From the NCBI GenBank assembly GCA_026418075.1, contig JAOACA010000010.1, positions 1-35,780 of the forward strand: DNA of 35,780 bases. The letters run 5' to 3'. Positions within the stretch are counted from its first letter, which is position 1, and each line of letters begins with the position of its first letter. Source of the stretch: Candidatus Bipolaricaulota bacterium (GTDB lineage Bacteria; Bipolaricaulota; Bipolaricaulia; Bipolaricaulales; Bipolaricaulaceae). Position numbers and translations under genes: made by a program. Of this stretch, positions 8,109 through 16,090 are shown one piece after another. The notes beneath the pieces were generated by a model, which worked only from the letters and a program-made list of their open reading frames with translations, was not told where the DNA came from and did no database searches.

Positions 8109-8326
8109 CCGTTCAGCGACCCCAGAAGACGGCGTGCCGCGTGTGCGACCAGGGCCTCAAGCTCCGGTACACGGATCCGGAGACCCTGCGCCAGTTCATC
8201 AACCGGCGGGGGAAGATCCTGTCCCGGCGCGTCACCCGACTGTGCGCCAAGCACCAGAACCAGATGGCCACCGAGGTCGACCGGGCCCGCAAACTCGCGC
8301 TTCTGCCCTACGAAGAGAAGCCCTAG
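8105..8326 (+). CDS. rpsR: 30S ribosomal protein S18, zinc-cysteine form
   Basis: A 73-residue S18 starting at TTG (8105) that overlaps the ssb stop (TTGA), with GAGGAGGTAC just upstream. The start is set by this ribosome site and by family length, as no ATG lies in a suitable place. 'ACRVCDQG' near the N-terminus and 'RLCAKHQ' near the C-terminus give a Cys-x2-Cys plus Cys-x2-His set, the zinc-binding ('C+') version of S18. The core 'LRQFINRRGKILSRRVTRLC' is typical. rplI, which usually follows rpsR, is not here. Confidence 0.95.
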   Translation: MTVQRPQKTACRVCDQGLKLRYTDPETLRQFINRRGKILSRRVTRLCAKHQNQMATEVDRARKLALLPYEEKP

Positions 8327-8335
8327 CTTCCCCCC

Positions 8336-9433
8336 ATGCCCCGCACGGTGGCCTTCCTCTTCGACAGCGGGGGCACCGACTGGGTGGGGCGGGCGCGGAC
8401 GGCCGCCGCGCGGGCCCTGGCCCGGCGCCTGGCCGACCACCCCCGGGTGGGGGACGTCGTCGTGGCAGCCGCCGCGCCGGCGGGCTGGCAGGGGGAACCG
8501 GTAATCGTCGAACCCGATCCCCCCGAGGGATGGCACTTCGGGGCCCGGTTCACCGACCTCGTCCGCGCGTACAGTCCGGATCGGCTCCTCTACTTCTCGG
8601 CCGGAAGCGGGTTCCTCCTCTCGGACGCGGCGCTCGACCGCTTGGTCGAGGCCGAGCCCTGCCCCCCTCCGTTTGCCGTCCTGAACAACTTCTACTCCAC
8701 GGACTTCGCCCTCCTCGTCCCCCCGTTCCCCTTGCCCGACCTCGGGCGGGACAACCCGCTGGGGGCGCGGCTGTGGGGGGCGGGGTACGCCTGCTACGAG
8801 CTCCCCCGCTCGTACCAGACCCTGTTCGATATTGACACGCCGGGCGAGCTCCAAATCCTCGCCCTCCACCCCGAGCTTCCCCCGCCCGTGGGGGAGTCCC
8901 TCGCCGGGCTCCCCACCGGCCGGGCGGAAAAGCTCTTGGAGGTTTTGGTGGACCCGGAGCGGGAGCTGGTGCTTCTGGGGCGGGTGGGGGGGCACCTGGC
9001 CCGGGAGCTGGAGACGGGGGCAGCGTGCCGAACGCGGATCCTGTCCGAGGAGCGGGGGATGGAGTCCAGCGGCCGGGCCGAACGGGGGGCGGTGCGGTCC
9101 CTGGTCGGGGCCCTCCTCCACGGCCGAACCCCGGCCGAGCTCGTCGCGCTCCTCGCCCAGTTTGGGGACGCCGTGGTGTGGGACACGCGGGTCCTCATGG
9201 CCCACCTGGGCTTCTGGCCGCCCCCGGCGGAGCGGTTCGCCTCCGACCTCCTCGACCTCGAAGGCGTCCGCCACCCCCTCCTCCGGGAGCTCACCGCGGC
9301 CTGCGCCTCCTCGCCCGTTCCCTTCCTCCTTGGGGGCCACGCCCTCGTCTCCGGGGGGATGTACCTGGCGATCGAGCTCGCCTGGCGGGGGGAGGACCGG
9401 GAGTCCCGGTTCCGGCCGCTGCCCTTCCCTTAG
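8336..9433 (+). CDS. Uncharacterised protein, possibly with a nucleotidyltransferase-like N-terminal half
   Basis: A 365-residue protein that I cannot assign to a family. The first 175 residues look like an alternating alpha/beta domain: a hydrophobic first strand 'TVAFLFDSGG', then a predicted sugar- or nucleotide-type core, ending in 'LFDIDTPGELQIL' (residues 163-175). The D-x-D-T-P-x-(D/E)-L pattern is seen near the end of MobA/CofC-like GT-A nucleotidyltransferases. However, the usual N-terminal GGxSxRMG-type loop is missing, so activity is doubtful. Residues 176-365 are mostly helical, with no recognised motif. There is no signal peptide or membrane helix. It lies 9 bases after rpsR and 9 bases before the GlyA-GcvT fusion, where rplI is usually found. 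The link to folate metabolism is positional only. Confidence 0.75.
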   Translation: MPRTVAFLFDSGGTDWVGRARTAAARALARRLADHPRVGDVVVAAAAPAGWQGEPVIVEPDPPEGWHFGARFTDLVRAYSPDRLLYFSAGSGFLLSDAALDRLVEAEPCPPPFAVLNNFYSTDFALLVPPFPLPDLGRDNPLGARLWGAGYACYELPRSYQTLFDIDTPGELQILALHPELPPPVGESLAGLPTGRAEKLLEVLVDPERELVLLGRVGGHLARELETGAACRTRILSEERGMESSGRAERGAVRSLVGALLHGRTPAELVALLAQFGDAVVWDTRVLMAHLGFWPPPAERFASDLLDLEGVRHPLLRELTAACASSPVPFLLGGHALVSGGMYLAIELAWRGEDRESRFRPLPFP

Positions 9434-9442
9434 GAGAGGACG

Positions 9443-12400
9443 ATGACGAACGAGATGTGGGAGCAGGAGCTTTCCGCGGTCGATCCGGCCCTTGCGGCCC
9501 TGATCCGGTCCGAGGAGGAACGGCAGCGGGACAAGATCATCCTCATCCCGTCCGAGTCCTGGACCCCGCGGCCGGTGCGGGAGGCCCTGGCCTCCGCCTT
9601 CACCTCGATCTACGCCGAGGGGTACCCCCGGGAGGAGCTCCTCCGTCTCCCCGAGGACCGGATCACGGACATCGCCGAGCAGCTTGCCTACTTCCGCCGG
9701 TACAGCGACCGGCGGTTCTACAAGGGGGTGGAGCTCGCCGACCTCGTGGAGGCCCTGGCCTGCCGGCGGGCGGCCGAGGCGTTCGCCACGGAGGACGTGC
9801 GGCCCGAGGACATCTTCGCCAACGTCCAGGCCCTGTCCGGCGCCGCAGCGAACATGGCCATCTACGAGGCCCTCCTCCAGCCCGGGGACACCCTGATGGC
9901 GATGGACCTCTCCCAGGGCGGGCACCTGTCCCACGGGTCCCCGTTCCACCAGTCGGGGCGGAGGTACCGGATGGTCCGGTACGGGGTGGACCCCAAGACG
10001 GAAAAGCTCGACTACGACAAGATCGGGGACCTGGCGCGGGAGAGTCGGCCGAAGATGATCGTCGCTGGGTACACCTCGTACCCCTGGGCCCCGGACTGGA
10101 AGGCGTTTCGGGAGATCGCCTCAGGCTGCGGGGCGTTGCTGCTTGCGGACATCGCCCACACCGCGGGGATGGCCGCGGCGGGGGCGTACCCCACCCCGGT
10201 CGGGTACGCCGACGTGGTCATGTTCACGACCCACAAGACGCTCCTTGGGCCCCGGGGGGCGGTGATCCTGTCCTTCGACCCCGAGATCGCCGCCCGGATC
10301 GACGCCGCGGTGTTCCCCGGGGCCCAGGGGGGCCCCCACGTGAACAAGTGGGCGGGAATCGCCGCCGCGCTCGCCCTCGCCCGCACCGAGGCGTTCCGGG
10401 ACCTCCAGCACCGGATCGTCGGAAACGCCCAGGCCCTCGCCGACGCCCTCGCCCGGCGGGGGCTGCGCCTCGCCTACGGGGGGACGGACACCCACCTCCT
10501 CGTGATCGACCTCCGGGCGATCGCCACGCCCAACGGGGAGCCCCTGATGGGGGAGATCGCGGCCCGGATCCTCGACCTCGTGGGGATCGTGGCCAACAAG
10601 AACACGATCCCCGGGGACCTCTCGGCGGCCGATGCCCGGGGGATCCGGTACGGGACCCCCTGGGTCACCCAGCGGGGGATGGGGAGAGCGGAGATGGAGG
10701 AGATCGCCGAGGTCACCCGCGCGGTTCTCACCGCGATCCGTCCGTTCACCTACCACGGGGTGAGTGGCCCCCTCCCCCGGGGGAAGCTCCCCCTCCCCGT
10801 CCTCGAGGAGGCAAGGAGACGGGTCCAGGAGCTCGCCGCCCGGTTTGGGGGCGCGGAGCCCAAGTCCGCCCGGGCGGAGGTCCCGACCGGGGAGCTCCTC
10901 GTCCGGGGCGGTAGAGCCGGTCACCTCCTCCACGAGGCCGCCACCGCCCCCGTCCTGTCCCTCGACCCCGGCCAGGCCCGGCGGACCCTGTTCCTCACCC
11001 CCGAGGGGGAGCTCCTCGCCGAGGGGATCGTGGGCCGGCTCCCCGATGGCCCGAGCGGGCCCCGGTACGCGGTCCTCGTCCCCCGGCCCCGGGCCCAGGC
11101 CGTGGCCCGGTGGCTCGCCGCCCTCGCCGACGGCTACGTCCTCTTTGACCCCGGGGACCTCCACCGCAAGGTCCAGGGCCCGGCCGTCGTCGAGCCGCTG
11201 GCGGAGAAGGCGACCCTGCGGCTTGACGACGGAACGGAGCTCCGGGTCGGAAGCGGGGGTTCGCACCCGTTTCTCGGGGTCAAGTCCCCCGATGAGGCCC
11301 GCGAGCTTGTGGCCGTGCGGAAGCCCTACTTCGTGGGCTGCGGCCGGTTCTCCCTCCCCGAGGCCAAGGAGCGCTACACGCCCGTCTCCCCGGAGGGAGG
11401 GCTCGCCCGGACGCCCCTGGGGGACTGGCACCGGGGGGCAGGGGCCCGGATGGCCCCGTTCGCCGGGTTCGAGATGCCCCTCTGGTACAGCTCGGCCCTC
11501 GCCGAGCACCGGGCGGTGCGGGAGAAGGCAGGGCTATTTGACCTCGGGCACATGGGGGTGTTGGCGGTCGAGGGCCGGTACGCGGAGAGCTTCCTCAACC
11601 TCGTGACGACCAACTACGCGGGCTGGCTCCGCCCGGGACAGTCCCAGTACGCTTTTCTCCTCGACCCCGAGGGGAGGGTGCTCGACGACCTCCTCGTCTA
11701 CCGGGTCTCCAGGGAGCGGTTCCTCCTCGTCGTCAACGCGGTCAACGCCGGGAAGGACTGGGACTGGCTCCAGGCGGTGAACTCGGGGGGGATCCTCCTC
11801 GACCCCGATCGGCCGTGGGTCGAGCCCGACGGCCCGGTTTCCCTGCGCGACCTCCGCACCGGGCCCGAAGCCCTCGTCGACCTCGCCCTCCAGGGGCCCC
11901 GGTCCCGGGCGATCCTTCTCCCCCTCCTCTCCCGGGCCGACCGGCACCGGCTGGTGGCCCTCCGACGGACGGAGTTCCAGGAACTCGCTCTCGCGGGGGT
12001 CCCGGTCCTCTGCGCCCGGACGGGGTACACCGGGGAGCCGGTGGGGTACGAGCTCCTCGTCCCCGCGTCGGAAGCCCCTCGGGTGTGGGAGGCCCTCCTG
12101 GAGGCGGGGAAGGGCCACGGGGTTCAGCCGGTGGGCCTCGCAGCCCGGGACTCCCTGCGGACCGAGGCCGGCCTCCCCCTCTACGGCCACGAGCTTGGGG
12201 GGGACCTGGGGATCCTCCCCCACGAGGCGGGGTTTGCCCCGTACGTGAAGCTCCACAAGCCGTTCTTCGTCGGCCGAGGGGCGTACAGGCAGGCCCTCGC
12301 CTCCTGGAGCCGGGAAGTGGTGCGGTTCGCGATTCCCCCGGGAGGGCGCCCCGTGCGGGCCGGGGCCCCGGTGGTGGACGGCTCCGGCACCGTCCTGGGA

Positions 12401-12622
12401 ACGGTCACAAGCTGCGTCGTCCTTGAGGAGGGGCAGGTGGGGATGGCCCTCCTCTCCCGGCGGGGGCTTCTCCCGGAGACGCCCCTGGGGTTTGTGCTCG
12501 GGGCAGAGCGGGGGCTGCCCGCGGACCTCGCGCCCGGGGCGCGGCTCCCCCTCGTCCTTTGGGGCCGGGTCCTCCCCCGGTTCCTCCGGAAGGAGCTCCT
12601 CCCGCGGGGCGGGGAGGACTAG
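9443..12622 (+). CDS. glyA: Fusion of serine hydroxymethyltransferase and glycine-cleavage aminomethyltransferase
   Basis: A single 1059-residue frame. Residues 1-465 are GlyA, the PLP enzyme interconverting serine and glycine with tetrahydrofolate: 'LIPSESWTP', 'YAEGYP', 'ADIAHTAGM', and the PLP-lysine motif 'TTHKTLLGPRG' with Lys265. About 28 extra residues sit between 'YAEGYP' and 'RFYKG', where ordinary GlyA has 'GKRYYGG'. Residues 655-1059 are GcvT, the T-protein: 'FAGFEMPLWY', 'LFDLGHMG', 'GRVLDDLLVYRV' with the conserved Asp pair 748-749, 'RTGYTGE', 'GLAARDSLRTEAGLPLYGHEL', and 'KPFFVGRGAY'. Residues 485-650 look like a degenerate GcvT-type segment ('LFLTPEGELLAEGIVGRL', then 'KPYFVGCG'). 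An AGGAGAGG ribosome site precedes the ATG. The stop overlaps the convergent protease gene in CTAG. No frameshift is needed. Confidence 0.93.
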   Translation: MTNEMWEQELSAVDPALAALIRSEEERQRDKIILIPSESWTPRPVREALASAFTSIYAEGYPREELLRLPEDRITDIAEQLAYFRRYSDRRFYKGVELADLVEALACRRAAEAFATEDVRPEDIFANVQALSGAAANMAIYEALLQPGDTLMAMDLSQGGHLSHGSPFHQSGRRYRMVRYGVDPKTEKLDYDKIGDLARESRPKMIVAGYTSYPWAPDWKAFREIASGCGALLLADIAHTAGMAAAGAYPTPVGYADVVMFTTHKTLLGPRGAVILSFDPEIAARIDAAVFPGAQGGPHVNKWAGIAAALALARTEAFRDLQHRIVGNAQALADALARRGLRLAYGGTDTHLLVIDLRAIATPNGEPLMGEIAARILDLVGIVANKNTIPGDLSAADARGIRYGTPWVTQRGMGRAEMEEIAEVTRAVLTAIRPFTYHGVSGPLPRGKLPLPVLEEARRRVQELAARFGGAEPKSARAEVPTGELLVRGGRAGHLLHEAATAPVLSLDPGQARRTLFLTPEGELLAEGIVGRLPDGPSGPRYAVLVPRPRAQAVARWLAALADGYVLFDPGDLHRKVQGPAVVEPLAEKATLRLDDGTELRVGSGGSHPFLGVKSPDEARELVAVRKPYFVGCGRFSLPEAKERYTPVSPEGGLARTPLGDWHRGAGARMAPFAGFEMPLWYSSALAEHRAVREKAGLFDLGHMGVLAVEGRYAESFLNLVTTNYAGWLRPGQSQYAFLLDPEGRVLDDLLVYRVSRERFLLVVNAVNAGKDWDWLQAVNSGGILLDPDRPWVEPDGPVSLRDLRTGPEALVDLALQGPRSRAILLPLLSRADRHRLVALRRTEFQELALAGVPVLCARTGYTGEPVGYELLVPASEAPRVWEALLEAGKGHGVQPVGLAARDSLRTEAGLPLYGHELGGDLGILPHEAGFAPYVKLHKPFFVGRGAYRQALASWSREVVRFAIPPGGRPVRAGAPVVDGSGTVLGTVTSCVVLEEGQVGMALLSRRGLLPETPLGFVLGAERGLPADLAPGARLPLVLWGRVLPRFLRKELLPRGGED

Positions 12623-15015
12623 CCCTCCTCCTCTTCCTCTTGGAGGAGGGAGCGAATTTCCTCCAGCCGGTCGGCCACCCGCCGGAACAGGGTCCCCTCG
12701 GGGTAGTTCCCCTCCGCGTCCGGCTCGCCCGGCGGAAGGCCAAACAGGACCTCCACCCCTTCCTCCACCGTGGAGCAGGCCCAGACGTGGAACCGCCCTT
12801 CGGCCACCGCGGCCACGACCTCCTCGGGGAGCATGAGCTCGTCGGCGTTCCCCGCGGGGATGATCACCCCCTGGGTCCCGTCCAGGCCCAGCTCCCGGCA
12901 GACAAGGAAGTGGCCCTCGATCTTCTCGTTGATCCCCCCCACGGGCTGCAGCCGCCCCTTCTGGTCCACCGCCCCGGTCACCGCAACCCCCTGGCGGGCG
13001 GGCACCCCCGACAGGGCGGAGAGGAGGGCGTAGAGCTCCGCCGCCGAGGCCGAGTCCCCCTCGACCCCGGAGTAGGACTGCTCGAGGGCCAGGCTCGCCC
13101 CGAGGGAGAGGGGCTTCCGCCCCCCAAACTGGGAGGAGAGGTACCCCTTGAGGATCATCACCCCCTTCGTGTGGAGCTTCCCCCCGAGCTCCGCCTCCCG
13201 CTCGATGTCCACGACCCCGCTCTTGGCCGTGTACACGTTCGCCGTGATCCGGGTGGGCTTCCCGAACGAAAAGTCCCCGAGGTCGAACACCGCCAGCCCG
13301 TTGACCTGCCCCACCTTCGCCCCGTGGACGTCGACGATGAGCTTCCCCCGGGCGATCCACTCCCGGACCTTCTCCGCCAGGAGGGAATGGCGGTACCGCC
13401 CTTTGGCGATGGCCTGGCGGACGTGGGCGGCGTCCACCACGGACGCCCCGGCGGAGCGGGCCCAGAAGCTCGCCTCGGCCACCAGGGCCGAGAGGGCCCC
13501 GAACCGCGTGGAGAGCTTCGTCTGATCCGAAGCCAGCTCCGCGGCGTACTCCACCAGCCGCGCCACCCCGGAGGGGGAGAACGGGAGGACCTCCGGGTTC
13601 TCCTCCCGGCAGGCGCGGACGAACCCCGCCAGGGCCCGCTCCCCCTCCTCCGTCCACGGCGTCTCCGTGTCGAAGTCGGCCCGGACCCCAAACAGCTTGC
13701 GGAAGTCCTCGTCGTAGTGGTAGAGGAGGTAGTAGAGGTAGGGCGGCCCCACGAGGACCACCTTCACGTCCAGCGGAACGGGCTCGGGCCGGAGGCCCTC
13801 GGTGGAGGACAGCCCAAGCATCTGGGCCGGGTCCTCGGTCCGGATCTCCCCCGCCTTGAGGGCGGTCTTGAGGGCCTCCCAGGAGAGCGGAAACCGGAGG
13901 AGGTTCGCGGCGTGGAGGACGAGGTAGCCCCCGTTGGCGCGGTGGAGGGCCCCGCCCCGGATCTGGGTGAAGTCCGTCGTCACCGCCCCAAGCTGGAACC
14001 GCCGCTCGATCGTCCCAAACAGGTTCGTGTACGTGGCGTTCCCCTCCACCACCACCGGCGCCCCGGCCGCCCCCGTCCGGTCCACCACCACGTTCACCCG
14101 GTACCGGAGGAACCGATCTCCCTCGGGAAGGGGGAACGGAAGCCCCGGGAGGGCCTTCTTGTTCCCCCCGAAGGCGTCCACGTTCTCCAGAATGTCGGCC
14201 TGCACGTCGTCCAAGAAACCTTGCACGCGCGCTAGCCCGGCGTACTTGGCCCGCAGCGCCTCCAGCCGGGGCGCGAGGAGGACCTCCACCGCCTCCCGGG
14301 TGATCCGCCGCTGGACCTCCCCCCAGGCCTCGTCGAGGCGGGCCAGGCGCCCGAACGCGTCCCGGACGAGGGCCTGGAGCTCCTCTTGTCTCCGGAGGAT
14401 CGCCGCCCGCTCCTCTTCCGGCAGGGCCCCGTACTCCTCCTGGGAGTACGGGGTCCCGTCCCCCTTGAGGGGGATCGTGTGGATCCCAAGCGGCGTCCGC
14501 TGGAGGGCGAACCCCAGTTCCTCCGCCCGCCGCTCCAACCGGCGGAACTCCTCCTCCCGCTCCTGGGAGACCCGCTCCCGCTCCCGCTTCTCCCGGGCCT
14601 TGAACTCCTCGGACTCGAGGACCCGGGGCACCTCCTGGGCGAGGAACTCCACCAGCCGGTCCATCTCCCCCTTGAACTCCCGGCCCTTCCCCGGGGGAAG
14701 GAGGAGGTACCGGGGGACGTGGGGGACGCGGAAGTTGTGGACGTAGACGAGGTCCGGGGGCACAGGCCGGGTCGAGGAGACCTCGGCGAGGAGCCGGGAC
14801 ACGGCCGAGGTCTTCCCCAACCCCGGCTCCCCCGCCACGTACAGGTTGTACCGGTGCTGGGGATCGCGGATCCCCAAGCCCAGGCGAAGGGCCTCGAGGG
14901 CCCGCTCCTGGCCCACGATGTCCCGAAGCGGAGGGAGCTCGTCGGTGGTGGAGAAGGTGAAGACACCGGGATCGCAGGTTCGCCGGAGCCGCGCGGGAGG
15001 AACTTCGTAAGCCAT
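12619..15015 (-). CDS. Lon-family AAA+ protease (LonB/TTC1975-like)
   Basis: A 798-residue cytoplasmic ATP-dependent protease. Walker A is 'GEPGLGKT' (62-69). A long charged helical insertion (about 105-265) looks like a coiled coil. Next come 'GALHRANGGYLVL' (about 355-367) and an AAA lid. The C-terminal Lon peptidase domain has 'VEGDSASAAEL' with catalytic Ser655, and 'GGINEKIEG' with Lys698; this 43-residue Ser-Lys spacing equals that of classical Lon. The acidic tail is EEEEEG. It lacks the Lon N-terminal substrate domain, matching the AAA_32/LonB-like group rather than LonA. The ATG at 15015 is chosen because the upstream extension would run across the divergent gene. No ribosome site is visible, and a TATGAT box sits 9 bases upstream. 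Confidence 0.93.
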   Translation of the reverse strand: MAYEVPPARLRRTCDPGVFTFSTTDELPPLRDIVGQERALEALRLGLGIRDPQHRYNLYVAGEPGLGKTSAVSRLLAEVSSTRPVPPDLVYVHNFRVPHVPRYLLLPPGKGREFKGEMDRLVEFLAQEVPRVLESEEFKAREKRERERVSQEREEEFRRLERRAEELGFALQRTPLGIHTIPLKGDGTPYSQEEYGALPEEERAAILRRQEELQALVRDAFGRLARLDEAWGEVQRRITREAVEVLLAPRLEALRAKYAGLARVQGFLDDVQADILENVDAFGGNKKALPGLPFPLPEGDRFLRYRVNVVVDRTGAAGAPVVVEGNATYTNLFGTIERRFQLGAVTTDFTQIRGGALHRANGGYLVLHAANLLRFPLSWEALKTALKAGEIRTEDPAQMLGLSSTEGLRPEPVPLDVKVVLVGPPYLYYLLYHYDEDFRKLFGVRADFDTETPWTEEGERALAGFVRACREENPEVLPFSPSGVARLVEYAAELASDQTKLSTRFGALSALVAEASFWARSAGASVVDAAHVRQAIAKGRYRHSLLAEKVREWIARGKLIVDVHGAKVGQVNGLAVFDLGDFSFGKPTRITANVYTAKSGVVDIEREAELGGKLHTKGVMILKGYLSSQFGGRKPLSLGASLALEQSYSGVEGDSASAAELYALLSALSGVPARQGVAVTGAVDQKGRLQPVGGINEKIEGHFLVCRELGLDGTQGVIIPAGNADELMLPEEVVAAVAEGRFHVWACSTVEEGVEVLFGLPPGEPDAEGNYPEGTLFRRVADRLEEIRSLLQEEEEEG

Positions 15016-15023
15016 GGGTTCCG

Positions 15024-15053
15024 TATCATATCCGGCGATGAAGTTCGTCTCCA
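15024..15053. promoter_or_regulatory. Overlapping divergent -10 boxes between the protease and phospholipase D-like genes
   Basis: The two start codons are 22 bases apart. The plus strand has TATCAT (15024-15029), 8 bases before the ATG at 15038. The minus strand has TATGAT (15030-15025), 9 bases before the ATG at 15015, with TGGAGA (15053-15048) at 17-base spacing as -35. Both transcripts would start almost at the initiation codon. The plus-strand -35 is poor. Confidence 0.45.
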
Positions 15054-16090
15054 TTCTGGTCTGTCTCTTCTCGGCGGTGGGCCTGGGGATCCCCGTGGTC
15101 CCCTTGGGGACCACGCCGGAGGGGCGGACGTACCTCGGGTTCGTCCCTGGGCTCCTGGCCCGGGCCGAGCGGGAGATCGTAGCTGCCCTCTCAGATCTTC
15201 GGCTCTACGGAGGGGACGGGGCCACGGGGGACCTCGTTGCGGCCCTTGTTTCCGCCGCGGGGCGGGGGGTCCGCGTTCGGGTGCTCGTGGAGCTCCGGAG
15301 GGAGGGCCCCCTCCCCGAGCAGGAGGCGGCCGTCCGCTACCTGGAGGAGCGGGGCGTCGGGGTGAAGTGGGACAGCCCGGACGTGACCCTCCACGCAAAG
15401 TTCCTCGTCGTGGACCGGCGGTGGGTCGTGGTGGGCTCAACCCATTGGACCGCCTCCGCCCTCACCCGGAGCGTGCAAGCGGACCTCGCAATCGAGTCCC
15501 GGGAGCTCGGGGCGGCGTTCGGGGCGTTCTTCGACCTCCTGTGGGAAGGAAAGCTCAAGGTGAACCCCAGGCTTCCCCCGGAGCCGTGGCCCCGGCCGAC
15601 GATCGTCCCCCTCCTCGAGTTCCCCGGAAGCGGCCTCCACGCGGCGCTTATTCCCGCCCTCCTCCGCGGGGCGAAGGCGTCCGTGGACCTCCTCGTCTAC
15701 CGCCTGGCCTACTACCCCGCGTACGCCGACAGCCCCGCGAACCGCGTGGTGGACGAGCTCTGCCGGGCAGCGGCGCGGGGGGTGAGGGTCCGGGTCCTCC
15801 TCGAGGGGGGCGAGGAGTTCCCCGATCTTGGAGGGGACAACCGGATCGCGGCGGCGTACCTCGCCGCCTGCGGGGTGGAGGTCCGGCTCGACCCGCCCGG
15901 GACCACCCTCCACGGGAAGGTCCTCCTCGTCGACGGCCAGGACGTCGTCGTGACGTCCGCGAACGTGTCCTACGCCTCGCTCGTCCAGAACGTCGAGGCG
16001 GGGGTGGCCCTCCTCGGGGCCCGGGAGCTCGGGTTCCTCCTCCGAGGCTGGTTCGACCTGCGGTGGGGGGAGGGGCGGCCGCTCCGCTAG
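15038..16090 (+). CDS. Secreted phospholipase D-like protein with two HKD motifs
   Basis: A 350-residue member of the PLD superfamily, which cleaves or transfers phosphodiesters through a two-His site. The N-terminus 'MKFVSILVCLFSAVGLGIP' is a hydrophobic signal sequence or anchor, so the protein acts outside the cytoplasm. Both half-sites are intact: 'LHAKFLVVDRRWVVVGSTHW' (about residues 113-132) and 'LHGKVLLVDGQDVVVTSANVS' split over about 287-307, each with H-x-K-x4-D and a following Gly/Ser or Ser/Asn. A two-copy chain forms one active site. The substrate cannot be told; phospholipid or nucleic acid are both possible. A start at 15014 would add eight residues, but 15038 places the signal peptide at the terminus. 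The stop overlaps the convergent gene in CTAG. Confidence 0.9.
   Translation: MKFVSILVCLFSAVGLGIPVVPLGTTPEGRTYLGFVPGLLARAEREIVAALSDLRLYGGDGATGDLVAALVSAAGRGVRVRVLVELRREGPLPEQEAAVRYLEERGVGVKWDSPDVTLHAKFLVVDRRWVVVGSTHWTASALTRSVQADLAIESRELGAAFGAFFDLLWEGKLKVNPRLPPEPWPRPTIVPLLEFPGSGLHAALIPALLRGAKASVDLLVYRLAYYPAYADSPANRVVDELCRAAARGVRVRVLLEGGEEFPDLGGDNRIAAAYLAACGVEVRLDPPGTTLHGKVLLVDGQDVVVTSANVSYASLVQNVEAGVALLGARELGFLLRGWFDLRWGEGRPLR

Noticed and set aside
8069-9949. A minus-strand open frame of about 626 codons opposite the unknown gene and glyA-gcvT
   Set aside because: It crosses three plus-strand genes and the peptide is Gly/Glu/Arg-rich without motifs. The plus-strand frame has ribosome-site and operon support.
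9443-12622. Two separate genes (glyA, gcvT) merged by error
   Set aside because: No stop, ribosome site or start signal lies between the two halves, and the middle 165 residues have coherent protein-like sequence in the same frame.
13930-13960. The Lon-family protease as inactive because its Walker B region reads 'GGYLVLHAANLL' without the usual acids
   Set aside because: Members of this AAA_32-type group vary at this position as far as I recall, and Walker A and the Ser-Lys pair are intact, so this is not good evidence for loss of function.
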